Both the position numbers and the translations under genes were made by a program. From positions 1 to 64,000 of the forward strand of contig JAFSSP010000017.1 in assembly GCA_017450945.1 (NCBI GenBank): DNA of 64,000 bases, written 5' to 3'. The first letter of the stretch is position 1, and every line of letters starts with the position of its first letter. The notes beneath the pieces were generated by a model, which saw nothing but the letters and a program-made list of their open reading frames with translations, had not been told where the DNA came from and did no database searches. This DNA is from Clostridia bacterium. GTDB taxonomy: Bacteria > Bacillota > Clostridia > Oscillospirales > CAG-272. Shown in pieces: positions 13,775-22,267 of the stretch.

Positions 13775-15621
13775 GCGTCGGTATCTCCCTTGTGTAAAAA
13801 TTCGTAAATCGTTTTCGCGTCCTTTTTGCCGATTCCCTTTGCCAGAGCAAGCTCTGCTTCACTTGCCGCTTTGAGACCGGAAAGCCCGCCGAAGTGTGCG
13901 AGCAGTGCCTTAGCCTTTGCGGGGCCGATGCCGGGGATCTCGGTCAAAGAGGAAGTCCTTAGTGTCTTCCCTTTTGCCGACTCCATTTTGCCGACGGTAA
14001 AGCGGTGTACCTCTTCCTGGAGCCGGTAAATAAAGCGAAAGACCGGTTGATCGCCTGCAATCGGGATCTCTTCAGTATCACTTGTCAATGCCCGCGTCCT
14101 GTGCGAATCGTCCTTGACCATACCAAAGACCGGGATCGAAATGCCCAATTCCGAGAACAGCTCGCGCACGGTCGAAACGTGGCCGCGGCCGCCATCAAGC
14201 AGAATCAGGTCAGGCATCTCGGAAAAAGAACCTTCCTCGTCCGAGAGGTGCGCCACTCTTCTTGCAAGCGCCTCTCTCATCGAGGCATAGTCGTCTGTGC
14301 CGCCTTTGACAGTCTGGATCTTAAAGGAACGGTAATCGCTCTTTTGAAACTTTCCGTCTTTTGCAACAACCATACCGGCCGATAGATGCTCTTTGCCGAA
14401 ATTGGAAATATCGTAGGCTTCAATGCGAGTCGGAAAGGTCTCAAGCCCCAGAAGATCGGCAAGACGATAGAGGGTGTCCTCGCTTTTTTCCGACTTGATC
14501 TGATATAGTTTTGCCTGTTCTCTCGCGTTTTTATCAACCAGATCGCAAAGCGTGCGTTTTTCCCCTTTTTGCGGGGTATAAACCTGGACTTTATGCCCCG
14601 AATACTCCGAGAGCGCCTGCGAAAGGAGCGCTTTGTCGGCCTCATCGGCCGCCTGAGAAAGCAGAATCTCTTTCGGGATCATATCGCGTTGCTTGTAAAG
14701 CTCATAGAGAAAGGCCGAAAGATCTTCGGAGGCGAGAATATGATCGGCGCCAAAGAGAAAATCCGATTTGTCCCGAAGGATCCCGTCCCGGATATAAAAG
14801 ATCGAGATGCAGGAGCCGGAGTCGTCCGAATAGAGCGAAATGACGTCGCGCTCGGTTCCGGGAGCCGAGACCACCTTTTGCTTTTGCGAGATCGCGCGGA
14901 GCGCCTGCAGCGTATCCCTGCAAAGCGCGGCGGCCTCGTATTCCTCGGCCTCCGAATGGCGGTACATCTCCTCCTCGATCTGACGCTCGGCTTTTTTGTT
15001 TTTGCCGCTGAGCAGATCCATGCAATAGCGCATCTGTTTTGCGTGCTCCTCTTTTGAGACCTCGCCGGTGCAAAGGCCCGCGCATTTGTGCATCTGGTAG
15101 TAAAGGCAGGGGCGACCGCGGCCGATATCTCTTGGAAACTTCCGTTTGCAGGTCGGAAGCTTCAAGGCCGTGTTGAGCAGCTCCATGAGTGCATTGGCGT
15201 GTCCCGAACCCGAATAAGGCCCATAGTATTTTGCGCCGTCCTTTTCGCGCTTGCGGCAAAAGACCATGCGCGGGTATTCCTCGTTTGTAATCTTGATATA
15301 GGGATAGGATTTTGCGTCCTTGAGGAGAATGTTGTATTTTGGCGTGTACTGCTTGATGAGCGTGTTCTCAAGCGAGAGCGCTTCCATTTCGTTGTCGCAA
15401 AGGATATAATCAAAATCTTCCGCAAAAAAGACCATGCGGGAGGTTTTTGCGTCCTTTTCGCTCTTTTGAAAATACTGTGAAACCCGGTTTTTGAGCTTGC
15501 GGGACTTGCCGACGTAGATCACTTTTTTGTCGGTGTTCCGCATGATATAGACCCCGGGACAAAGAGGAAGCGTATTCGCTTTTTCCAAAAGCGCCTGGCG
15601 GCGTTCTTCGGTTGCCGGCAT
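13771..15621 (-). CDS. uvrC: Excinuclease ABC subunit C
   Basis: A 616-residue nucleotide-excision-repair endonuclease that cuts on both sides of a lesion bound by UvrB. Domains in order are a GIY-YIG nuclease (about 14-95, GVYIMRNTDKKVIYVGKSRKL), the Cys-containing central region, a UVR motif (about 205-240), the RNase H-like endonuclease with DGGRGHVSTVRELF near 480, and C-terminal helix-hairpin-helix repeats (TEIPGIGPAKAKALLAHFGG). Full length for the family. It heads the run uvrC-rsmD-coaD-DUF308-flippase, behind GGAGGAACCTGT. Confidence 0.97.
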   Translation of the reverse strand: MPATEERRQALLEKANTLPLCPGVYIMRNTDKKVIYVGKSRKLKNRVSQYFQKSEKDAKTSRMVFFAEDFDYILCDNEMEALSLENTLIKQYTPKYNILLKDAKSYPYIKITNEEYPRMVFCRKREKDGAKYYGPYSGSGHANALMELLNTALKLPTCKRKFPRDIGRGRPCLYYQMHKCAGLCTGEVSKEEHAKQMRYCMDLLSGKNKKAERQIEEEMYRHSEAEEYEAAALCRDTLQALRAISQKQKVVSAPGTERDVISLYSDDSGSCISIFYIRDGILRDKSDFLFGADHILASEDLSAFLYELYKQRDMIPKEILLSQAADEADKALLSQALSEYSGHKVQVYTPQKGEKRTLCDLVDKNAREQAKLYQIKSEKSEDTLYRLADLLGLETFPTRIEAYDISNFGKEHLSAGMVVAKDGKFQKSDYRSFKIQTVKGGTDDYASMREALARRVAHLSDEEGSFSEMPDLILLDGGRGHVSTVRELFSELGISIPVFGMVKDDSHRTRALTSDTEEIPIAGDQPVFRFIYRLQEEVHRFTVGKMESAKGKTLRTSSLTEIPGIGPAKAKALLAHFGGLSGLKAASEAELALAKGIGKKDAKTIYEFLHKGDTDA

Positions 15622-15639
15622 ACAGGTTCCTCCTTGTTA

Positions 15640-15735
15640 AAAAATTTTTAGAAAAAACAAAGCGGCGCATCCCAGCCGGAACCTTTTCGTCCGCCGAAAC
15701 ACCCCGCTCTATGGCTGGTTTTTCGTATGATAATC
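15640..15735 (-). other. Structured intergenic region between ptsH and uvrC, probable terminator
   Basis: On the minus strand CCAGCC and GGCTGG bracket a GC-rich segment that contains AGCGG. Downstream come GCGCCGC and a T-rich run (TTTGTTTTTTC). This may be the ptsH terminator with alternative pairing, or a leader for uvrC; I do not recognise a named RNA. Confidence 0.4.
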
Positions 15736-15741
15736 TTGCTC

Positions 15742-16008
15742 TCAAATTTCGGAAAATCCGCTGTCGATCAGCTCGGCCAAGCCGTTGACCGCGGCATTCT
15801 CGTCCATGCCGTCTGCAATGATCGTAACGGTCATGCCCTTGGCAATTCCGAGAGAGAGCACTCCAAGCAGGCTTTTTGCGCTGACTCTGCGATCCTCTTT
15901 TTCCACCCAAACCTGAGACTTGTAGGTGTTGGCCTTCTGGATAAAGAAGGTGGCGGGTCTTGCATGCAGCCCGCTGGTATTGACGATGGTAATTTCTTTT
16001 GAAATCAT
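15742..16008 (-). CDS. ptsH: Phosphocarrier protein HPr
   Basis: An 88-residue HPr-family protein. The phosphorylatable His is in TSGLHARPA (His about 15) and the regulatory Ser46 region is SAKSLLGVLSLG, both as in Bacillota HPr. It therefore could carry phosphate from Enzyme I and also be the substrate of HPr kinase in carbon control. The ATG at 16008 follows AGGAGCGCGAACT. No ptsI is adjacent; single-gene HPr loci are common in Clostridia, where some act mainly in regulation (Crh-like). Confidence 0.92.
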   Translation of the reverse strand: MISKEITIVNTSGLHARPATFFIQKANTYKSQVWVEKEDRRVSAKSLLGVLSLGIAKGMTVTIIADGMDENAAVNGLAELIDSGFSEI

Positions 16009-16076
16009 AGTTCGCGCTCCTGCCATCCTTTGCTTTCTTGTCAAAAGAAAACAAAGATCATTCTACATGTAAAGAT

Positions 16077-16105
16077 AGTATAACAAAGTAGAAGAAAAAA
16101 ATCAA
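16077..16105 (-). promoter_or_regulatory. ptsH promoter
   Basis: Minus-strand TTGATT, a 17-bp spacer and TATACT. Confidence 0.75.
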
Positions 16106-16176
16106 TAGTCATTTTGTTTCTTTTTTTACAAGACGAATTGTTTTTTTTCGTGCATTTTCTCTACATTTTTGCGCTT

Positions 16177-16890
16177 TTACTTGATTTTCTCCTGCAAAAG
16201 ATCGGGACGCAAGTCCTCTGTTAGCTCCTTGGCACGCGCATCTCTCCAGGCGTCCACCTTGGCGTGGTCCCCCGAAATGAGAATTTCCGGCACGACGCGT
16301 CCGTGAAACTCGTAGGGGCGCGTGTATTGGGGATACTCCAAAAGCCCGTCCGAAAGACTCTCTTTTTCGTAACATTCGGAATCTGCAAGAACCCCTTCCA
16401 CCATGCGGGCAACGCAATCGGTCAGGATGCAGGCCGGCAGTTCCCCACCGGTCAGAACATAATCTCCGATTGAGATCTCTTCGTCCACGATCTCATCGAC
16501 AATACGCTGATCGACCCCTTCGTAGTGGCCGCAGAGCAGGATGAGATTGTCGTAGGTTTGCGCCAGCTCTTTTGCGTGGGCCTGGGTCAGGACTTTCCCT
16601 TTTGGCGAAAGATAGATCACACGGCGACTTTGGGAGGAAAAGCCCTCCTCTTTTTGCCGATTCAAAACCGCTTCAAAGCAGTTGTAGATCGGCGGCGCCG
16701 CCATGAGCATCCCTTTTCCTCCGCCGTAAGGCGTGTCATCCACGCGATGGTGCTTGTCCTCGGAATAATCGCGGATGTTGTAAGTCTCCACCCGGATGGC
16801 ACCGCTTTTCTGCGCCCGGCCGATGATGCTCTCCCCGAGGATCCTGTTTACAAGATCGGGAAACAGGGTCATAATATCAAACCGCATCAT
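16177..16890 (-). CDS. trmD: tRNA (guanine37-N1)-methyltransferase
   Basis: A 237-residue SPOUT-class enzyme that methylates G37 next to the anticodon and prevents frameshifting. It has the N-terminal MRFDIMTLFPDL, the DDTPYGGGKGM motif (about residues 51-61), the knot region LCGHYEGVDQRI and SIGDYVLTGGELPA. The start (ATGATG) overlaps the rimM stop by four bases, the standard rimM-trmD arrangement. No rpsP or rplS is present beside it here. Confidence 0.97.
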   Translation of the reverse strand: MMRFDIMTLFPDLVNRILGESIIGRAQKSGAIRVETYNIRDYSEDKHHRVDDTPYGGGKGMLMAAPPIYNCFEAVLNRQKEEGFSSQSRRVIYLSPKGKVLTQAHAKELAQTYDNLILLCGHYEGVDQRIVDEIVDEEISIGDYVLTGGELPACILTDCVARMVEGVLADSECYEKESLSDGLLEYPQYTRPYEFHGRVVPEILISGDHAKVDAWRDARAKELTEDLRPDLLQEKIK

Positions 16891-17411
16891 ACGCGTTCGC
16901 CTCCCTGATCCAGCAGTCCCGGGATCGGATCGACGAAAACGCCTTCGTCAAGATCCACGCGCTTGACGAATTCTTTGACCGCGGGAAGATAGAATACCCC
17001 GTCCGGCGTCTCTACCTTGTAGAGTTCCCTTCCGGCGCGGGTTTCGACATCAAGGATGCTACCAAGAACTGCCCCGGTATCGATGTGCTTGACCGGAAGT
17101 CCGATGAGATCGACCACGAAATGGGCGCCCTTGGGAAGCGGCAGGTCTTCGCGTTTTGCAAACACTTCCACGCCGCGCAAAGCATTTGCGGCTTCTTCGG
17201 TTGTAATTCCTTCCAGATCGGCCAGAACGAACTGACGAAAGACCGAGGCGTGAAGCAGGCGCTTTTCTTCAAAGGCGTCGCCTCTTTTGAAATAGAGCGC
17301 GGGAAGCTTTGAGAGCACTTCCGGACTATCGCAATAGGATTCCAGCTTGACCGTTCCGCGAAAGCCGTGGGTATTGATCACACGCCCGGCCGAAAGATAG
17401 GGTTGTTTCAA
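16887..17411 (-). CDS. rimM: 16S rRNA processing protein RimM
   Basis: A 174-residue ribosome maturation factor for the 30S head. The N-terminal barrel starts with LSAGRVINTHGFRGTVKLES, and the C-terminal PRC-barrel holds VDLIGLPVKH and FYLPAVKEFVKRVDLDEG. It has the family's usual length. The ATG at 17411 is behind AAAGGAGGCG. It is followed directly by trmD. Confidence 0.96.
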   Translation of the reverse strand: MKQPYLSAGRVINTHGFRGTVKLESYCDSPEVLSKLPALYFKRGDAFEEKRLLHASVFRQFVLADLEGITTEEAANALRGVEVFAKREDLPLPKGAHFVVDLIGLPVKHIDTGAVLGSILDVETRAGRELYKVETPDGVFYLPAVKEFVKRVDLDEGVFVDPIPGLLDQGGERV

Positions 17412-17449
17412 GGGTAACGCCTCCTTTCAAAAGTCGTTTTGGCATGGCT

Positions 17450-17478
17450 ATTGTAACATAGGATTCGCTTTTTTGCAA
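17450..17478 (-). promoter_or_regulatory. rimM-trmD promoter
   Basis: Minus-strand TTGCAA, a 17-bp spacer and TACAAT. Confidence 0.8.
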
Positions 17479-17549
17479 GCATTTTCCTTGCAAAAGTGCT
17501 AAAATTGGGCAAAAAGTTTGAAAATCTTGTGAAAACTTTCTTTTCCCAC

Positions 17550-17578
17550 TTGCTATTTTGGAAAAAATAGGTTACAAT
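17550..17578 (+). promoter_or_regulatory. yajC promoter
   Basis: TTGCTA, a 17-bp spacer and TACAAT, 30 bp before yajC. Confidence 0.75.
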
Positions 17579-17608
17579 AGAGGCAACTCAAAATGGAGGT
17601 AAGAAAAT

Positions 17609-17947
17609 ATGTTTTTGAAATTTGCACTCGATGGAGAAGCTACGACCGCCACCGGCGGCAATATCTGGAGCACGGTATTGATGATCGGCTCTCTTGTCCT
17701 TGTAGCGGTCTTCTTCTATTTCTTCATTCTTCGCCCACAGAAGAAGCAGGAAAAGGAAGCCAACAACATGCGCAACTCGCTGAGCGTCGGCGATGAGATC
17801 ACCACCATCGGCGGCATCATCGGAAAAGTCGTCAGCATCAAGGAAGAGACCTGCGTGATCGAGACTGCACACGAGCGCACCAAGATCCGCATTCTGAAAT
17901 CGGCCATCAGCCGCGTGGATGTCAAAGCCGAAGACGCACAAGACTGA
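17609..17947 (+). CDS. yajC: Preprotein translocase subunit YajC
   Basis: A 112-residue protein with one N-terminal transmembrane helix (about residues 22-42), the signature FILRPQKKQEKEA, and the cytoplasmic NSLSVGDEITTIGGIIGKV domain. YajC associates with SecDF-YidC in the Sec translocon. The ATG at 17609 follows GGAGGTAAGAAAAT. It is followed by a TIGR04086 membrane protein, a frequent neighbour in Clostridia. Confidence 0.95.
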   Translation: MFLKFALDGEATTATGGNIWSTVLMIGSLVLVAVFFYFFILRPQKKQEKEANNMRNSLSVGDEITTIGGIIGKVVSIKEETCVIETAHERTKIRILKSAISRVDVKAEDAQD

Positions 17948-17979
17948 GACTGCCGCAGTCTGTCAATCATCTGATGAAT

Positions 17980-18035
17980 AAAATTCCCTCTTTGAACATA
18001 GATTGGAGTAGTCAATCTGTTCACGGAGGGAATTT
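17980..18035 (+). promoter_or_regulatory. Hairpin that can sequester the ribosome binding site of the TIGR04086 gene
   Basis: AAAATTCCCTC...TGAACA...AGATTG pairs with CAATCT...TGTTCA...GAGGGAATTTT. The right arm contains the GGAGGG Shine-Dalgarno and ends two bases before the ATG at 18038, so folding would hide the start site. Confidence 0.6.
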
Positions 18036-18037
18036 TT

Positions 18038-18481
18038 ATGAAGCGCGATAGAGTACCTAAGAAAAGCAAACCCGACGGCGAAAACTCGATGGCCGGGCTT
18101 TTTTCCAATCTTCGCTACAGCCTGCCCGCAACGCTCGGGATTTTTCTCGGATTGAATCTGATCGTCTCTCTGATCCTTTATTTTCTCAAGGATCCGGCGC
18201 CTTACGTTTTGCCGCTCTCCTATGTTGTCTCTGCCGTCACTGCCTTTTTCGGCGGGTATATTCTTTGCAAAAAGCAAAAAAGCTCGGCGCTTTTCTGCGG
18301 CCTTGTCAACGGCAGTTTGTTCCTGTGTCTTCTTTTGCTTATTTCGCTCTTTTTCCGTTCCTATGCCACAGGATACGGCCCTCTCCTCTCGGCGGCACTG
18401 CACATCGCTTTTCTTGCGCTGTCAGTAGTCGGCGGATATGCGGGCCTGCCGCGGGTGCCAAGCAAACATCACAAACGATAA
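18038..18481 (+). CDS. TIGR04086 family membrane protein
   Basis: A 147-residue protein with a basic N-terminus (MKRDRVPKKSK) and four hydrophobic helices (about residues 30-50, 60-78, 84-106 and 113-135). The topology and position directly after yajC fit the TIGR04086 family, which is conserved in Clostridia and has no known function. Its ribosome binding site GGAGGG lies in an inverted repeat that could limit translation. Confidence 0.8.
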   Translation: MKRDRVPKKSKPDGENSMAGLFSNLRYSLPATLGIFLGLNLIVSLILYFLKDPAPYVLPLSYVVSAVTAFFGGYILCKKQKSSALFCGLVNGSLFLCLLLLISLFFRSYATGYGPLLSAALHIAFLALSVVGGYAGLPRVPSKHHKR

Positions 18482-18512
18482 AAAGAGCGGACGCCTGTCC
18501 GCTCTTTTTTTT
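18481..18512. terminator. Bidirectional terminator
   Basis: AAAAGAGCGGAC, loop GCCT, GTCCGCTCTTTTTTTT; shared by the converging TIGR04086 and response-regulator genes. Confidence 0.9.
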
Positions 18513-18516
18513 GATT

Positions 18517-19209
18517 TTATCCGATCACTTCAAACTTGTAGCCAACGCCCCAAACCGTTTTGAGCGACCACTTATCCGACGCGCCCTGCAGTTTTTCTCT
18601 CAGGCGTTTGACATGCACGTCGACCGTGCGCGAATCACCGAGGTAATCAAATCCCCATACCTTATCGAGAAGCTGGTCGCGGGTATAGACGCGATTGCTG
18701 TTGGAAGCAAGGAAATACAGAAGCTCGAGTTCCTTCGGGGGAACATCTATCGCTTTGCCGCCAAGCCTCAGTTCAAATTTTTGCAGGCTGACCTCCATGT
18801 TATCAAACTTGACCACGTCACTGCTGCCGGGTTGAGCGGAAAGCCTTGTCCTGCGAAGCACCGCTTTGATGCGGGCGGAAAGTTCTTTGGGATCGATCGG
18901 TTTGACCATATAATCGTCGGCTCCGAGTTCAAGGCCGAGGACCTTGTCAAAAACTTCACCGCGTGTGGAGGTAATGATGATGGGCGTCTGCGACTGCTCG
19001 CGGATCTCGCGGCAGAGCTGCCAGCCGTCCTTTTGCGGAAGCAGGACTTCCAGAAGCACAAGATCAGGCTCGAACATGCGGAAAAACTCCATGCCATCAA
19101 GTCCGTTCGAGGCAATTTTGACAGCATACCCCTCGTTGCCGAGAAGCGTTTTTGCCTGCTCGGTATATTCGGGATCATCGTCGATGACAAGAATCTTTGT
19201 GTCGGTCAC
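18517..19209 (-). CDS. OmpR/PhoB-type response regulator with Glu in place of the phospho-Asp
   Basis: A 230-residue regulator: a receiver domain (about residues 5-118) and a winged-helix DNA-binding domain (about 135-230, PKELELLYFLASNSNRVYTR and SRTVDVHVKRLREKL). The acidic pocket (VIDDDPE), the Ser/Thr of IIITS and the Lys of VKPID are present, but the phospho-acceptor position reads LVLLEVLLP, i.e. Glu (codon GAA) where Asp is expected. The GTG at 19209 is chosen because AGAGGAGG precedes it; longer starts lack one. No histidine kinase is adjacent. It may act independently of phosphorylation. Confidence 0.9.
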   Translation of the reverse strand: MTDTKILVIDDDPEYTEQAKTLLGNEGYAVKIASNGLDGMEFFRMFEPDLVLLEVLLPQKDGWQLCREIREQSQTPIIITSTRGEVFDKVLGLELGADDYMVKPIDPKELSARIKAVLRRTRLSAQPGSSDVVKFDNMEVSLQKFELRLGGKAIDVPPKELELLYFLASNSNRVYTRDQLLDKVWGFDYLGDSRTVDVHVKRLREKLQGASDKWSLKTVWGVGYKFEVIG

Positions 19210-19365
19210 GGATGCTGCCTCCTCTTCTGCCTGTCCATGGGTGAAACATGGCGCGTCCTCCGAATTCATTTCGGAATCTTTACGATATTGTATCAAAAAA
19301 TTGAACAGATTGCAACTGGTTTTGAAACATTTTTTTGATTTTTTTACAGATTTTTTTCGTAGGGC

Positions 19366-19394
19366 TTGCGAAACTGCTCTTTTTGTTATATAAT
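19366..19394 (+). promoter_or_regulatory. ychF promoter
   Basis: TTGCGA, a 17-bp spacer and TATAAT, 36 bp before ychF. Confidence 0.8.
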
Positions 19395-19430
19395 AGAAAC
19401 TGTATTATTATGTTTTCTATAGGAGACTTT

Positions 19431-20528
19431 ATGAAACTTGGTATTGTGGGACTTCCCAACGTAGGAAAAAGCACGCTCTTCAACGCTCTGACCGGAGCCG
19501 GAGCCGAATCTGCCAACTACCCTTTTTGCACCATTGACCCAAACGTGGGCGTGGTCACCGTTCCGGATCATCGTCTCGACTATCTTGCAAAGATCCACAA
19601 CCCGCAAAAGGTGACGCCGGCCGTCATTGAATTTGTGGACATTGCGGGTCTTGTCAGGGGCGCCTCCAAAGGCGAGGGACTTGGCAACCAGTTCCTTGGC
19701 AACATCCGCGAGGTGGACGCGATCCTTCACGTGGTGCGTTGTTTTGAGGATGACAACATCATTCACGTCGACGGTAAGATCGACCCGATGAGAGACCTTG
19801 AGACCATCAATCTCGAGCTGATTTTTTCGGATATGGAAATGCTGGAAAAGCGCATGGACCGCGCAAGAAAAGCCATGCGCGCCGATAAAAAATACGCCGC
19901 AGAGCTCGCCGTATTCGAAAAGCTCTATGCCGCACTGGAAGAAGGCAAGAGCGCTCGCACGGTCGAGCTTTCCGACGAGGAGGAGGCCTGCCTTTACGAC
20001 ACGCCCCTGCTCACCAAAAAACCGGTGATTTACGTTGCAAACGTTGCCGAAGAATACGCCGCAAAAGAGCCGACAGAGCTGGAATTCTATCAAAAGCTCA
20101 AGGCATTTGCCGCCGAGGAGCATTCCGAGATCCTGCCGATCTGCTGTCAGATCGAGGCCGAGATTGCTCAGCTTGACGCCGAAGAAAAAGAGATGTTCCT
20201 CTCCGACCTCGGCATTGAGGAGAGCGGACTGGACAAGCTCATCAAAAAGAGCTATGCCCTGTTGGGCCTGATCAGTTTTCTGACCGCAGGCCCGGATGAA
20301 TGCCGCGCCTGGACGATCAAAAAAGGAACGAAAGCTCCGAAAGCTGCCGGCAAGATCCACTCGGATATCGAACGCGGATTCATCCGCGCCGAGGTGGTCG
20401 CTTTCAGCGATTTTGAAAAGTTTGACGGCAACTCGAACGCTGTGCGCGAAGCGGGACTGCTTCGCAGTGAAGGCAAAGAATACATCATGCAGGATGGAGA
20501 TATCGTCTTCTTCCGCTTCAACGTCTGA
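19431..20528 (+). CDS. ychF: Obg-like ATPase YchF
   Basis: A 365-residue P-loop NTPase of the TRAFAC class with Walker [15 protein letters not shown] (about residues 7-20), Walker [21 protein letters not shown], a central coiled coil, and a C-terminal TGS domain starting near 280 ([19 protein letters not shown]). YchF/Ola1 proteins prefer ATP and bind ribosomes. The ATG at 19431 is placed after AGGAGACTTT; an in-frame ATG at 19335 overlaps the promoter. It is followed by gltX after 22 bp. Confidence 0.96.
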   Translation: MKLGIVGLPNVGKSTLFNALTGAGAESANYPFCTIDPNVGVVTVPDHRLDYLAKIHNPQKVTPAVIEFVDIAGLVRGASKGEGLGNQFLGNIREVDAILHVVRCFEDDNIIHVDGKIDPMRDLETINLELIFSDMEMLEKRMDRARKAMRADKKYAAELAVFEKLYAALEEGKSARTVELSDEEEACLYDTPLLTKKPVIYVANVAEEYAAKEPTELEFYQKLKAFAAEEHSEILPICCQIEAEIAQLDAEEKEMFLSDLGIEESGLDKLIKKSYALLGLISFLTAGPDECRAWTIKKGTKAPKAAGKIHSDIERGFIRAEVVAFSDFEKFDGNSNAVREAGLLRSEGKEYIMQDGDIVFFRFNV

Positions 20529-20550
20529 TCCAGGAAAGGATAATCATTTT

Positions 20551-22257
20551 ATGATGACAGAACTTGATTTCAAAACGCTCTCCGAGCTTCTCTTCCCGAA
20601 CGTTACCAAAGCGCCGGAAGATATGGAGCTCGAATACCCGGCCCGGGTACTTCCGGAAGGTGCCAAGGTAACCCGTTTTGCGCCGAGTCCTACCGGCTTT
20701 GTGCATTTCGGCGGGCTCTTCCCTTCCACCATCGGCGAGCGGCTTGCCCACCAGAGCGGCGGCGTGTTTTATCTGCGCATTGAGGATACCGACGCCAAGC
20801 GCGAAGTCGAAGGTGCGGCCGAAGGACTGATCAAAACACTTGCCCACTACGGAATCCGGTTTGACGAAGGTGCGGTGATCGGCAAGGACGGAAAAATCGC
20901 GGATCAAGGCATCTACGGCCCCTATCGCCAGAGTCAGCGCGGGCCGATCTATCACGTTTATGCAAAAAAGCTCGTCGCAGAGGGGCGCGCTTACCCGGTC
21001 TTTACCACAAAGGAAGAGCTGGAAGCCCTGAACGCAGTCGATAAAAAGACCGAGATCAAGGAACGCGACTGGCACGAGGACGACGCGCGCCAGATTGAAA
21101 AGCAGCGCGCCGAGCGCGAGATCACGCTGGACGAGGTCAAAGCGCATCTTGCGGCAGGCGACCCCTTCGTGCTTCGTCTTTTGGCCGACGGCGACCCCGA
21201 AAAGAAGATCCGCTTTACTGATCTCATCAAAGGCAATCTGGAGATCCCCGAGAATGACGAGGACTTCGTTCTGCTCAAATCCGATGGAATCCCGACCTAC
21301 CATTTTGCGCACGCCGTTGACGATCATCTCATGGGAACGACACACGTCATTCGAGGCGAGGAATGGCTCCCGAGCCTTGCCAAGCACATCATGCTCTTCC
21401 GCTATCTCGGATTCAAACTGCCGAAGTATATGCACATCGCGCAGATCATGCGGCTTGACGAAGTCGGCAACAAGAAAAAGCTCTCCAAGCGCGATATGGG
21501 CGCCAACATGGACGACTACAGCCGCATGGGATACGCTCCTGCGTCGGTCTGCGAATATGTTATGACCCTGCTCAACTCCAACTACGAAGAGTGGCACGCG
21601 CAGAACCCGGAGCTTCCCTACACCGATTTTCCGTTCAACATCAAGAAGATGAGCAACTCGGGCTGTCTGTTCGACTTCCAAAAACTGAACGACGTCTCCA
21701 AAAACGTGCTCTCGCGCATGAGCGCCGAAGAAGTTTACGACCAGTGTCTGGAATGGGCAAATGCGTTTGACCCCGACTTTGGCAAGCTGCTTGCCGCCGA
21801 TCCGGATTATGCAAAAGCCATCTTTGCCATCGGCAGAGGCGGCAAAAAGCCAAGAAAAGACCTTGCCACCTGGTGCGATGCAAAGCCCTATATGGGATTT
21901 TTCTACGACGAGCTCTTTAACATCGAAGACGCCTACCCCGAAAACTTTGCAAAAGCCGACATTGAAAAGGCGCTCTCGCTTTTCCTTGATACCTACGATT
22001 CCGCCGACGACATGACGGTCTGGTTCGACAAGATCAAGGCTGTGGCCGAACAGCTCGGCTATGCCTCGGATATGAAAGCCTACAAAGCCGACCCCGCCGC
22101 CTACCCCGGAAGTGTCGCCGACGTGAGTATGTTCTTGCGCGTCGCCGTCACCGGAAAGCTCAACTCCCCGGATATGTACGCTGTGATGCAGGTGCTCGGA
22201 GAAGATCGCGTCAAGGCACGCCTGAATCGCATGATTGAAACTTTGAAAAACGCATGA
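20551..22257 (+). CDS. gltX: Glutamate--tRNA ligase
   Basis: A 568-residue class I aminoacyl-tRNA synthetase. The HIGH-like motif is in RFAPSPTGFVHFGGL (HFGG, about residue 52), and the KMSKS-like motif in KKKLSKRDMG. An editing-free anticodon-binding region follows (about 400-568). It is longer than the usual ~490 residues. Because a separate GlnRS gene follows 10 bp downstream, this enzyme is likely specific for tRNA-Glu; that is inference. The start ATGATG at 20551 follows AGGAAAGGA. Confidence 0.94.
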   Translation: MMTELDFKTLSELLFPNVTKAPEDMELEYPARVLPEGAKVTRFAPSPTGFVHFGGLFPSTIGERLAHQSGGVFYLRIEDTDAKREVEGAAEGLIKTLAHYGIRFDEGAVIGKDGKIADQGIYGPYRQSQRGPIYHVYAKKLVAEGRAYPVFTTKEELEALNAVDKKTEIKERDWHEDDARQIEKQRAEREITLDEVKAHLAAGDPFVLRLLADGDPEKKIRFTDLIKGNLEIPENDEDFVLLKSDGIPTYHFAHAVDDHLMGTTHVIRGEEWLPSLAKHIMLFRYLGFKLPKYMHIAQIMRLDEVGNKKKLSKRDMGANMDDYSRMGYAPASVCEYVMTLLNSNYEEWHAQNPELPYTDFPFNIKKMSNSGCLFDFQKLNDVSKNVLSRMSAEEVYDQCLEWANAFDPDFGKLLAADPDYAKAIFAIGRGGKKPRKDLATWCDAKPYMGFFYDELFNIEDAYPENFAKADIEKALSLFLDTYDSADDMTVWFDKIKAVAEQLGYASDMKAYKADPAAYPGSVADVSMFLRVAVTGKLNSPDMYAVMQVLGEDRVKARLNRMIETLKNA

Positions 22258-22267
22258 GGAAACCAGC

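Noticed and set aside
15640..15735. A known riboswitch upstream of uvrC
   Set aside because: The GC-rich stems fit a ptsH terminator with T-run better, and I could not match a consensus.
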